NCBI GenBank assembly: GCA_023213395.1
Contig: CM041465.1
Coordinates: 93,937,741 to 94,001,740, forward strand
Direction of reading: 5' to 3'
From: Cycas panzhihuaensis
Lineage: Eukaryota > Cycadophyta
DNA length: 64,000 nucleotides
Numbering within the stretch: position 1 is the stretch's first letter; every line of letters begins with the position of its first letter. A program made the translations under genes and the position numbers. The notes under the pieces were generated by a model. It was not told the origin of the DNA, made no database searches, and worked only from the letters and a program-made list of their open reading frames with translations. Shown one piece after another: positions 46,963 through 58,560 of the stretch.

Positions 46963-49440
46963 TGACGCTACCGCTACGGATAACTACCTAACCGATAGGC
47001 GTGGGAGGAGTAAGCGATGAAATGATAGAAAGTAGAACCTAAAAGGCGGTAACTACCACGCAGAGCGCCTGCACCGGAGCGAGTTCTGGATCCGCAATGG
47101 AGTATGGCTACTATTGGGCGACCCTTCCCACCTTGATCAAGGGGCGAAGGTACGAGGATGAACCCGAGTTGACCTTAGGAATAGACCTCCCACCCTTGGG
47201 TGGCTGTAAGGGGAAGAGAAGGCCTACCGGAGACAAAGCCAAGAGTAATCCCACGCAGCGACTCGGATGCACGAGCGATGCGGAAGCAAGGCGCGTAAGG
47301 TTAAGGAAAAGGAAGGAAAGGTAAGGACTAAGAAAACTTACAATCTTTCCTACGGATAATAGGGGTGCATGCAACAAAGAAAACAATATAAAGCGCTTCC
47401 CTTTTAATCTTTCAATGTTCTAATTACTAAGAAAAGAATAAAAGGAAGAAACATAGTAGCTAAGAGGAAAGGAAGCTACAAGGTGTGCGAGATGACGAGC
47501 TCCACGAGGAGCACCCAACCACCCGCTGACGCATCGGACAAGTGGGATGCAACAAGTGACAAAAGGGGGTTCCTTACCTCCCTAAAAGTAAATGCAATAC
47601 CAAAGGAAGGAAAGGACCGCTAACTAGTAAATGAGATAGCATAAAACATGATACACGCAATGAGCACTTAATGGAGAGGCCAACTGCAACGCTCTCCGCT
47701 GTCTCGAGTACTGAAGCAACAAGGGTCTCCTCTTCCAAAGGAAGAGCACTAACATGCAACGCAAGGATCTAACGATATATGTCTAGCAACATAAGCAAGA
47801 GTCTAAATATACATGCTAGCATTAGTCCAATAAGGAAAATACCAAAGGAAAGTGATCCAAATGAAAGGAAACAATAAGGCAAGCCTCGAGTGGCCTACTT
47901 CCCGTAAAGGTGCCCCAACCTCCCTAGAGCCACAAGGCCGAGGAGAAAGTCAAGAACCAAGGCCGGAAAATGGCCGGAAAAAGGGGCAAGAGAGACTAAA
48001 GATACCCACGGGACCGGATGCTACGGAGCAAACCGGTGGCCGTGGAGTAAGGGTGAAGCAAGAACCCGTAGTTGGGGCCTATGGATGGCACCCAAACTCG
48101 AACAAAGGGTCCCAAATCGCGCCGCAACTTGTGACAGTCACCGGGTTTGGGCGACCAAAGGGAGCCTTCAAACCCTTTGTTTACAAGCCAAGAGGAGCAC
48201 GAGGCGAGAGGGAGGTTTTGGGGGGCTAAGAGCCGACAGGAGCGTGGAAGGTGGTACTAATCCACCCAGCCTCCTCTCTAAAACCTATGCAACCCTCAAC
48301 GCCACGCTTTGGACAAAGAAACGCAGTAAGAAGCACGGGAGAGTGGTATTATAGTCCTCCAAAGGAGGAAACCAACTCTCACTAACAAGTAGGAACAAAT
48401 ACGCCGACGCACAAATATCACAAAATAACAAATGCAGAATGAAGGACAAGTGGGAAGGGGAGGCACGGGATTTGCCCCAGCTAAAGGATGTCAAGAAGGG
48501 CCGGAAAATAGCCCAGATCCGGAGTGGAGCAGTTTGAGGCCCTACTACGGGTGTGACGGAAACACCGCAAACGGGAACTCAGATCGCCTGGTAGAAACCA
48601 CCGGAAACCGCTTCAAAGGAGCCCTCCAAGGCTTGAGGGCCGAGAGAATGTCTCACCAGCCAAAGGAGAGTTGGGTCAGATGAAGAGGTGCAGTCCAAAG
48701 CAGAAAACAAATGCAGAGAAGAGCAGAGCAGAGAGTGTTTTTCTTGAGAGCAACTTCAAAAGTGAGCCAAAAGATCTTTGAAAATGAGCCAAAAGGGCTT
48801 AAGTATCAAGCAAAACCCTAAACCATGCGATTAGGGCACAACCAGAGGAGAAATAAAGCGAAACACGTGGAAGTTTCGCACAATGCGAAATTGCCACTAC
48901 GGGATTTAAAAATAAACTGAGACAGTCGCATCGCCGAATATTCGCGATCACGGATATTCCCGGCCAGCATCACGAAAAATCCGGCCAGACGCCTCCTGGG
49001 CTGAAAATAGGCCCACCAACCAAAGTTGGGGCGATGACCGAAAAGGCTGACATAACGCTAAAACACCCACCCAGGAGCAAACAAGCCAACAAAACGGGTC
49101 CAAAGGAGCAAAAATAAGGCTCAAGTGGGGTGGCAAGTTGACCAAACGATGATGAGTCATCACACCAAGTGAGGTGGCGCAAACCTAGTGGATCCTAGAG
49201 TGAGGAGGGCGATGCGTGGAAGTAATACGGCCACTGTGGTGCCACACTACCGGGAGTGTGCCTCGCTATGGTCGCCATAGGCTAAAATAAGTGTGGACGA
49301 CTACAAGGCCGCCCACAAAGTCATACACATGCAGATACACAAGCAAACATCCAGTAAAAGAAAGCGATGATAATGCAAGAGACATACCTGCACTTACCTG
49401 AGTCGGTGATTCCGTATCCATTCCCAGAAGCCGGGAAACA
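46963..49440 (-). repeat. 5' LTR of element C
   Basis: Starts TGTTTCCCGG at 49440 and ends GTCA at 46963, before the primer binding site. Less eroded than the 3' copy. No gene. Confidence 0.92.
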
Positions 49441-49445
49441 GATGG
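49441..49445 (-). repeat. Target site duplication of C, 5' side
   Basis: CCATC on the - strand, preceded by D internal sequence (tcagcattcg) that matches A at 13718-13728. Confidence 0.9.
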
Positions 49446-49754
49446 CGAATGCTGATAATCAAAGATATGAGTAGCACATGCATATATATATATAAGCAAT
49501 AAAGAGCAGCACATGGGCTAAGGGCATAGGCGAGTGTCATGGCAGAATGTGTGGACAAGGGAGACGGAGACGAGGACAACATAGGGGCTACCTACGTGTC
49601 GTCTAAGCATCAACCTGTAACTGGAATAAGCAAGTAAAAGGGGATACCCCCATTGCCAGAGTGCAACGTGAAGTAGGAGGGCATCCAGCAAATAGAGCAA
49701 GCATATCTAACTAACAACAACCAGAGACTAGGGCACGGGCTGGGCAAGCAAGCC
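49446..49754 (-). other. D internal spacer next to the C insertion
   Basis: Equivalent to A 13318-13725, with a short TA array at 49480-49495. No gene. Confidence 0.5.
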
Positions 49755-50172
49755 TTAGGGGCGATTGTCTAGAAGAGGGAGGCGACGCTCAAGGATGAGG
49801 CGGACGAGGCTATCAGCCTTTGCATTGAGGTGCCTAGGGATATGATAAATATCCACTAATGAGAAACAAGCTAAACGAGACCTGGCAGCAGACATGAGGG
49901 TTCTCAGGTGAGGGCATCGCACCTGGTAGACCTGGGTGAGATGGGACACCACAACCTGAGAATCGCAAAGCAACACGATGGACCCAGGATGAAAATGGAG
50001 AGCATCGGTAAGGGATTCAATAACGGCTATGTACTCGCTCATATCGGTTGCCTCGAAGGAAGACCCCGGAACGCAAGAAATCGTGTCTGGAGGGGCTGCA
50101 AAGAATCCACACAGCGGTAGAAGGTCTAGGGTTGCCACGACTTCCATCATCGGTAAAAATGAAAAGGGACAT
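49755..50172 (-). pseudogene. Extra RNase HI of D
   Basis: ATG at 50172 opens M-S-L-F-I-F-T-D-D-G-S-R-G-N-P-R-P-S. A frameshift near 50070 precedes S-E-Y-I-A-V-I-E-S-L-T-D-A-L (Glu) and C-D-S-Q-V-V-V-S-H-L-T-Q-V-Y (Asp); the tail I-P-R-H-L-N-A-K-A-D-S-L keeps the fourth Asp and ends L-D-N-R-P at TAA 49755. The open frame continuing upstream to 50465 is a different frame and not part of the enzyme. Confidence 0.82.
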
Positions 50173-50697
50173 GTCTGGCCACTAAATCCTATAACAAATA
50201 AATAGAAATGAAAATAAAAGAAAGACTTGAATGGTGAGGAAAAAGGTGGCTGAGAAGGATAGGAGGACCTAGTAATGAGGTTATCCGAGAATGAGAGCAA
50301 GCAATCCGGCCACTGGCTGAGAGTGAGCAGAGAAAAGATGCCCTGGAGTGCCAAAGGTTGCTTTGGGAAGTAAAACATGCCCCCGGATGGGGGAGCATTT
50401 CCTTTGGAGACCCCAGGGGCAAAAAAGGGCTGCGGAAATGAGGCCAATGCGGCGAAATGAGCCAAATGAGTATAAACTTAGGCATGCATGGGAGCGACAT
50501 GCAAAACGAGGCAAAAGAGCCCTGGAAAAAGTGTGATAATGAGGCGCCATAAATGCCCTTACAAGGGAGGGAAAAAAGGGTGTCACTAGAGCACAATAGG
50601 CAATAAGGTTAGAAGGCAAAGGCTATTAGGGCAACGAGACAGTCCCAACGACTGTCGCGGAGCCAGAAATGGAAGAAGTACCCGTCGGGGCCCCCGC

Positions 50698-50707
50698 CTA
50701 TATAAGG
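50698..50707 (+). promoter_or_regulatory. TATA box of the antisense gene of D
   Basis: CTATATAAGG, 168 bp before the ATG at 50866 and 526 bp from the divergent RNase H ATG. Confidence 0.72.
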
Positions 50708-50865
50708 AAAATAAATGAAAATCAGATTCATTTTCACCGGCTCTCGTACGAAACCAGAGCCATTCCCTTACAATGCGGAGCACTACCTGACTTCAGAGGC
50801 ATGCAGGAGATGATCCGACCGTTGGATCTGCGCATAGCAAGAGCCATTACGACCAAAGGGATGAG

Positions 50866-53454
50866 ATGGCGACGGTCAGGCCAGACCCAGTGAGTGGATC
50901 TCGCAAAACCTTCCCCATTTCAAAGTTTAAAGTTTGTTACTTTTTAGTTAATTTTTATGCCTCTTATAGGCAATTAGATGCTTCTCGGAGTCTAAATTAG
51001 ACCCAGAAAGAGGCGGGGACCTGGGCATTAGGGAGCCCTAGTCCCGGTGGGCCCCACGGGGGTCCACCACAAAAATTTTGAGATTTTCTGGGTAGAAACT
51101 CCCCTTTTTAGGGGGTTGCCATTCAGACCAGCCCAAGATCACAAAGACTGATCTTGGCCATGGGATCACTACAGGAAAGTGATCGACATGGGACCTGCTC
51201 CAAATTTAGCGGTACCACTAAATTTCGGGTGGTATGTAGGCAAAAAACTAGAAAAAAATAAAAGAGGGGCCAAACAGCCCCCAAAATCAGGAAGGAAAAT
51301 CAGAAAGAAAGCTAGGAGCAAAGATGACTGGTAGGAGGTTGACCTTAATTGATTTTTTATGATTGCAGGCAGTTATCGTGGTGGACAACCGCGAGAATGT
51401 AGGCATGCCTATACTGAGTTACATGGAGATGGCGTCCTAAGAGGACAAGGCAACTCTGTGGAGGTGTGGCCTATACAAGGCCCTCAAGACACCCCAGTTT
51501 ACATCAGACCAGAGGCTTCTGGTTGACATTGTGTCACACTGGGACAGGAGGAGGCACGTATTTCACCTGCCTCAGATAGGTGATGTCACTATTACCCCAG
51601 CGGACATCAGGTGGATTCTAGGAGCACCAGCGACAAGGAGGCCAGTGAGGCTGGGAGCACTGCCTAGCACCGAGGCAAAGACACGTAGAGGCGCCCACCC
51701 TTCGCTGTGGACTGACAGGTGAGAGCGGAGGGGAGCTACCCTCCAGACTATGCTCATGTCATGGATTCCTCGAGTGAGGAAGCTGATAGTACTATGCATT
51801 ATGTTCCAAATTTCCTAGAAATGTAACTACTGTGGAGATCCCTGTGAGGCCGGGTGGATGCGCACGGCTGTAAGGCTGGCAAGAGGATGGATTGGGCTAC
51901 CCTAGTTGCGGTAAACCTCGTCACCCAACTAGACACCATCTGGAGATCTGGCAGGGGAGGATTCTCACAAAGACACTATTACAAAGGTCGGGTTCTTTGA
52001 CCATTTTGTGGTAGTGGCACTAGTAGGGGGGCCATACCCTATAACAGAGTGGGCCCCAATGGTCCACAGATGGCAGACACAGCTCTGAGGGACAGAGGAT
52101 TAGGCGCATGTCCATCAGTTGGTCGATGCGATGTCACTTGACCTCCTCACTCTGACAGACTATACAGTAGAGCCATACAAGAGCAGTGAGATGGGAGAGT
52201 GATGATGGGACGGACGGAGCAGGAGCACCCATCGACGATGACGACGACGACAACAACGATGGCGATAGCGGTGATGGCAATGATGATGGGGGAGATGGGG
52301 CTGGTCCATCACGACCTGTAGGAGAGGCAAGTGCATCACGGTCGACAGGAGGAGCAGCAGGACCATCCCGGACTGCCGGAGGAGGGGCAGGCCCATCAGG
52401 AGCTGCCGAGGGGAGTAGGATGCCTGAGACTAAGGGCTGTAGACTATGGATCGTGAGGAGATCCAGAGAGGCGAGGGTCGAGCCAGTCCCTGCTAGGAGC
52501 GAGATTGAGACAGAGGAGGTACCTGAGGCTGAGGTATCTACAGCTAGCGGAGGGCCAGGAGACAAGGATGTCGCTCGAGCAGAGGAGCGAGCGGCCATGG
52601 CAGGTGAGACTTAATTGTTTCCATAGTCGTTTGACATCTAGATAGATAGTTGATATCATTTCATTATGGTATGCAGTGAGGATATACACGGACACACGGC
52701 ATGTTGCATTGGCAGGTGTAGCAAAGGTCTAGAGACTGGTGGAAGCCATGGTGAGGGAGATGTTCCCTCAAGTCTACGCAGAGGGGCAACTGCCTATCCA
52801 TGCGGAGGATGCACCCAGGTCGGCAGGAGCCCATATGCAGGCGTTTGCCCCACTAGCGAGGGTGAGAGACATCTGGGCTGCAGAGTCCCAGAAACACATG
52901 GCATTCTGGGGGCAGCTACAGCGAGAGCTCAACGCAGGCAGGGGCAAGCGGGACGAGCTGCACAAACGAGTCCAGGCCTTAGAGGCTCAGGGTGGACCAG
53001 GAGGAGATATCGAGAGCAGGGTCTAGATAGCAGTACTCAAGGAGTGCCTCAAAGCGACGAAGGAGAGATCTTGGAGCATGAAGGAGGGACTCCGGGGAGA
53101 GAGGGATCGTATCTAGGCCTGATACGATCAGTTGGTGGCGCAAATGGCCTCGAGGTCAAGCAGGAGCCAGACCTACACACACAACAGCAGCTACGACCCT
53201 GAGACAACCCCGGGACGAGGCGAGCGAGGCGGGCAGCTTGCAGAGGCCTGTGAAGAGCTCTGAGGGATGTGGTCCCTGTGAGAGGGATCACATGTGCCGT
53301 GGATGGTACCCCGTGATCCGGATAGCAAGAGCGATGAGATGTATATATGGTTTTGATGGGAAAGCACGGGCCTCCAAGGGGTCATATATAGGCTCACATG
53401 ATTGTACCCCCCCTGCAAGGATCCCGGGTTCCCACACGCATGATATAGCATAAC

Positions 53455-53455
<1 letters not shown>
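50866..53455 (+). pseudogene. Antisense spliced gene of D: plant-mobile-domain-like protein
   Basis: Exon 1 50866-50889 encodes M-A-T-V-R-P-D-P. Intron 1 50890-51368 (479 bp, GTGAGT...GATTGCAG). Exon 2 51369-52603 begins A-V-I-V-V-D-N-R-E-N-V-G-M-P-I-L-S-Y-M-E and includes L-L-V-D-I-V-S-H-W-D-R-R-R-H-V-F-H-L-P, T-I-T-P-A-D-I-R-W-I-L-G-A-P, W-A-P-M-V-H-R-W, then an Asp/Gly-rich and Glu-rich stretch. Intron 2 52604-52715 (112 bp, GTGAGA...TTGGCAG) carries the reading from phase 1 to phase 2. Exon 3 from 52716 reads G-V-A-K-V then R-L-V-E-A-M-V-R-E-M-F-P-Q-V-Y and a Gln/Glu/Arg-rich coiled coil. Stops (for example at 52731) and frameshifts in exon 2 make it inactive. Both splice boundaries are the best preserved of the four copies. 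Confidence 0.72.
51133..51225. repeat. Three consecutive inverted repeats in intron 1 of the D antisense gene
   Basis: CCAAGATC (51133-51140) with GATCTTGG (51150-51157); GATCACT (51164-51170) with AGTGATC (51178-51184); and a 24-bp near-palindrome at 51202-51225 centred on GGTACC with eight-base arms AAATTTAG and CTAAATTT and one mismatched pair. A has the GGTACC palindrome at 11835-11858. Confidence 0.8.
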
Positions 53456-53991
<536 letters not shown>

Positions 53992-54516
53992 GGGGTAATT
54001 GGAACCCCATTTTGACATGAAATGGTGTGTATCATGTATGATAGAGATAGCATGTATGATTTACTTTGTATGATATAAATGTTGCAAATGTTTTGATGTA
54101 AATATGTTTTATTGTAAGTATTTTGTTGTAATAGGTATGTATTTCCTTCCATGTATGGCTATATGTCTAACAGGAGCACACACATCCACCGTAAGCAGAG
54201 GTGATCGAGAGGTGTGAGGTTAGAAATAGAGTGACATGCACATCCATGGGGGAGCATAGCGGAATATGCGAAGGAAATAACAGGTAGGAGAAGGGAGTGA
54301 TGATACTCCAAGACGTCGTCCTAGTTGAGGAATACCTAAATAGGAGGACAAAGGTTCCTGAGAGGATATGGGAACGCGGGTTCTGTGGGAGGAATCGGAA
54401 GAAAAAGCAAAAATCCATCTTAAATTGCCATTCTACCCATGGTTGGGAAGAATGGGAACAATTTAAAATGGTAGTTTAGGCTTATTTCAAAGCAATGCGA
54501 AGAAAAAGCAGAAGGA
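53992..54516. other. Spacer between antisense gene and pol of D
   Basis: Same segment as A 9070-9600. No gene seen. Confidence 0.55.
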
Positions 54517-55784
54517 TCATGTGTAAAACTTCTTAAGGAATTTCCCGTTGACCGCTTTCTCAAATTCTAAGCCTTCCAAGGTGGCGATCCTGTATGTGCC
54601 GTTGTCGAAGCTTTCGAGAACGACAAAGGGGCCTACCCATTTAGGCCCGAATTTGGCCAAGCGATTGTAAAGGTATTCCAATTTGAGGACGTGGTCCCCG
54701 GGGCACAAAGGACGAGCACGAAGACATTTGTCGTGTGTCCTTTGCAAGCGGGCTTTTGAAGTGAGGTTCGCTTGATAAGCCATTAAGCGCCTCTCATCAA
54801 GGGCTTCGAGGTTTAGGAAGCAAGCCTGGCAAATAGACTCCTCGTTAATGAGGCCTCGAAGGGAAACCTATAGGGAGGGGATCTCCACTTCCTGTGGGAG
54901 CACCACCTCGGTTCCATAGACTAACGAGAATGGGGTCATTTCAGTAGCCATGCGGATGGAAGTGCAATAAGTCCACAGGGCGGAAGGGAGTTGGATGTGC
55001 CAATCCCTTTGAGATTAGGCAACGATTTTCTTTAGGATGTTGACGAGCATTTTGTTGAAAGATTCAACTTGCCCGTTTGCTTGGGGGTAATAAGGGGATG
55101 ACATCTTATGCAAGATTTTGAATCTCTCGCATAGCTCGTCCATTTCCTTATTACAGAAGGAAGTTCCATTATCCATAATTAGGACATCTGGAATCCCAAA
55201 ATGATAAATAATATGTTGGTAGATGAAGGTGGCTATCGTCTTGCCAGGGGTAGTGGATAGGGGGATTGCCTCTGCCCATTTAGTGAAGTATTCAGTAGCG
55301 GTTAAGATATATTTATGTTGTACAGGAGATGGCAGTGATATAGCTCCAATGAGGTCCAAGCCCCATTAAGAAAAGGGCCACGGAGACACTATAGGGTGCA
55401 ATGCCTCAAAAGGTACGTGAGAGACATTGGTGTACTCCTGGCATCGTCGATATCTAAGGGCACATGCATGAGCATCCTTGAACAAGGACGGCCAGTAATA
55501 ACCCATGCGGAGGATCCTTTGGGCCATGGATTGACCCCCAAAGTAGCCCCCGCAAATGCCATGGTAGCATTCGTGGAGTATTTAGTCTGCTTCATCAGGA
55601 GTAATGTAGTGAAGCAGGATCTCGTCGAAGGATCTCTTGTACAACACTTCGTCCATAAGGAAGTGTTGCCTAGCGGTGGTGCAGATGCATGACCTAACCT
55701 TGTTACTGGCTTCAGGGCGATATTCTTGCTGAGTCAGATATCGCCTAATATCGCCATACCACTCGCTATCAGCGAGTGGGTGAA
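54517..55784 (-). pseudogene. pol: Integrase of D
   Basis: Zinc-binding module at about 55430-55690, core with G-L-D-L-I-G-A-I (first Asp intact), I-M-D-N-G-T-S-F and Q-V-E-S-F-N-K (55015-55375), C-terminal W-V-G-P-F-V-V-L-E-S-F-D-N-G-T-Y (54517-54783, open) ending F-L-K-K-F-Y-T. TAG at about 55013 and a few more stops break it; the DDE triad itself is complete. Confidence 0.88.
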
Positions 55785-57160
55785 GAGAAGCATCTTGGAC
55801 AGTCATAATAGACTCGTCCGGGAAAGAGTCGTCAACACGAACACCACTCGTGTTGGGAATGGCAGCATCAGCTAATTGCTCTGCTACTATCATTCCCTTC
55901 TTCGACTTCCTGTTAATGACTTGCAAGTCAAACTCTTGAAGTAGGACAGCCCAACGGCCTGCCCTACCTATCAAGTCCAAACAAGCAAGTAACGCAAGGG
56001 ATCAGATTGAACGATCACCTTGGTTGTATTGCCAAGCAAGTAATGCCTAAACTTCTTGGTCGCATGGACCAAGGAGAGGCATTCCTTTCTACAGGAGGAT
56101 AGTTTAATTTAGTGGCAACGAGTGCACCGACGAAATAAATAGCCCTCTCGCCTCGAATCGCCTCTCCGTATGAGCATTGCACCTGTGATTCGCTTGCCGT
56201 CGAGGTGTACAGGATGAAGGACCTATCAAAGCGAGGAGGCGCTAGTGTAGGGGCAGAAACGAGAGCTTCCTTGAGTCCTACGAAGGCCTTTTGGGTCTTG
56301 TCTGACCAAACAAAAGGGGCTCCTTTCTTCAATAGGTTCGTAAGAGGCTTGGTATTTATGGTGAAATTTGCCAAGAAATGCCTCAGAAAACCAAGCCTAC
56401 CTAGGAATAACTTAATTTGTCGTTGGGTCCTAGGCGGCGGCATGTCAAAGATTGCCTTGAATTTTTCCAGATCAATTTGGATTCCTTGTTGGGACATAAG
56501 AAAACCCAAGAGTTTGCCTGAAGTGACGGTAAACATGCATTTGAGCGGGTTTAGGCTAACGTGATACTTGCGACACCTTGTGAAGATGGTGCGCAAGTTA
56601 GAGGGATGATGGGCCTTGGTATGCGAAAGGCCCATCATATTGTCCATGAAGACCTCCAACGTATTATTGATAAGGTCGTGAAAGATAAAATGCATGGCTC
56701 TTTGATAAGTAGCCCCTGCATTCTTAAGACCAAATGGCACTGCCTTCTAGGCAAAGGTACCCCATGGTGTAGTGAAGGCTGTCTTATGGCGGTCTTCAAG
56801 AGAGATCTGGATTTAGTTATAGCCGGAGAAGCCATCCATTAAGGACATAACTTTGAATCCAGCTGTATGATCAATTATTTGATCAATGAAGGGAAGAGGA
56901 AAGTTGTCCTTAGGACAAGCATTGTTTATATCACGAAAATTGACACAAATGTGAATGGCCATGTTCTTCTTAGCAATGGGAATGATATTTGATACCCACT
57001 TAGGGTAATCGATGGAAGAAACGAGTCCTGCGTCTAGAAGCTTCTCAACCTCCATCTTAACGGTAGCTAAAAGCTTCGGGTGAAGGGGACGCTGCTCGGC
57101 TACGTATGCGAGCATCAGGAATGGTCGTAAGGTTATGCGTGACGATGGAGGGGTCAATAC
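55785..57160 (-). pseudogene. pol: Reverse transcriptase and RNase H of D
   Basis: I-D-Y-P-K-W-V-S-N-I-I and L-M-D-G-F-S-G-Y-N (56813-57157), M-P-F/V-P-F-G-L-K-N-A-G-A-T-Y-Q, then the catalytic box reads F-M-D-N-M: the second Asp is lost (GAT to AAT). The run 56015-56740 is open through S-G-K-L-L-G-F and R-Q-I-K-L-F-L-G-R-L-G-F. RNase H start T-S-T-A-S-E-S lacks the first Asp region owing to a small rearrangement near 56170. Confidence 0.88.
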
Positions 57161-58040
57161 CCTTCATGTCCGAGTAGTCCCATGTGAATACATCATAGAA
57201 TTCCTGGAACAAGAGGGAGTATTCCTTCACTTCGTCAAGAGTACATTCCACTCCTACCTTAATTATCTTATCTAGGGCAAGGACTATGTCCTGAGTTGCC
57301 CCCATGCACATAGCATTCCCCTCCTCGAAATGGAGGGGGGCAAGATCGACAGGAGGAGAGGAAACAGAAGAAGGGATTGGGTTAGCAAGCGTGGACCCAA
57401 TCGCTAAGACCTTCTGGTGGCCAAGCTTGTGGTGACTAGGAGGCAAACTAGGCATGGAGCCTGTTAAGTGCTCCAGTAAAGCCTCGTCGTCTTCGAAGTA
57501 GTCCACCCCATGGATGACCTGACTTCGAATGGACGAGGCGCAGGATAGCGTGGGAGCGATAGGACCGGTATGGCCTGAAAGCTGCCCATCATCCCCAAGG
57601 GACTCTAAAGGAGAGTCAAGGAGAGGTCCCTCGTAAAAAACAAGAGGGAGACTCTCAACATCATCACCTATGGAAGGTGAGGGGATGGAAGAGCTAGGAA
57701 CATGATGATCGAAATGTGCAATGTCATGTGACATGTGAAAATGACCAGGCTCTATAACAAAGGGGGTCCTAGGAGGAAACCTAGGACTAGGAGGATGCCC
57801 CACACTAGTGCAGAGAAATGAAACTGGGTGAGGATGATCCTTATCCTCGCTATGGGACCCGTCATCGTCAAACATGGCAAGGTACCCATAGCTTCTGACA
57901 CCAATGGGGGTGAAACACATCAAGTCAGGAGAAGAAGATATGGGATCTTCTTCACGGTAAGAGGAATCAGGGATTCCAATGGAGCAGGCCGAGACATTAT
58001 CGGAAGGGTGTTTGTTTCCCTTCGTATGGCCATGGCTTGC
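57161..58040 (-). pseudogene. Pro-RT linker of D pol
   Basis: Open for 288 codons (57057-57923), the longest intact linker together with A. Contains F-T-P-I-G-V-R-S-Y-G-Y-L, M-C-M-G-A-T-Q-D and F-T-W-D-Y-S-D-M-K-G-I. No domain recognised. Confidence 0.68.
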
Positions 58041-58560
58041 CTAAGTAGAAGGCCTAGCTTGTTTGGCGAGCGATCGCTCATGGGAGATGACTTTAATTTG
58101 CTCGTTATGGATAAATTTAAGTTGCCCCTAATGGGTGGAATACATGGCTCCTATTTGGTCAAGCCATGGTTGACCCAGAAGCAAGTTGTAGTCAACGTCA
58201 ACATCGAGGACAACGATGTCACCACGGCGCCTTATCCTTGAGAGTAAGAGGTATCGAGACAGAACCTAAGGGAGTCTTCTCACTACCATCATAACCCTGA
58301 CAATGCCATGGAACAGGTTCCAAGGCAAAGATACTGAGCTCTTGCATAATGCATAAGGGCATGGCATTGACAGAAGAACTATTATCCACGATGGTTCATC
58401 ACAACGTGCAATCAGGAATATCTATGGTAATAATGAAAGGGAAGTTCCATTGGCGTTCCCTTCCACTAGACATGGGAAGATCTCTGGGATCGAAAGAGAT
58501 GACAGGTTCGCAACTTTGGGTTGTGCCCAAGGTATGAACGGACGTGTCATTCAATCCTAG
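58041..58560 (-). pseudogene. Aspartic protease of D
   Basis: T-I-V-D-N-S-S-S-V-N-A-M-P-L (about 58360-58400) preceded by two stops, then G-Y-D-G-S-E-K-T-P-L-G. Same D-N-S-S active-site stretch as A. Frameshift near 58225. Confidence 0.78.

Larger units (their letters stand above)
33569..49440 (-). mobile_element. Element C: complete Tat-like retrotransposon nested in D
   Basis: 15872 bp with two LTRs of a second LTR subfamily (33569-36018 and 46963-49440), perfect 5-bp duplication CCATC, a primer binding site after the 5' LTR, gag, pol, antisense gene and remnants of the second RNase H. It is the youngest insertion by nesting, yet the most damaged by short indels throughout, including between its two LTRs. 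Confidence 0.92.

Noticed and set aside
49755-50465. A single 236-codon protein on the - strand joining a novel N-terminal region to the RNase H of D
   Set aside because: The upstream two thirds read RNase H DNA in the wrong phase (F-L-P-M-M-E-V instead of F-T-D-D-G-S). The enzyme starts at 50172 in another frame and only its C-terminal part shares this frame.
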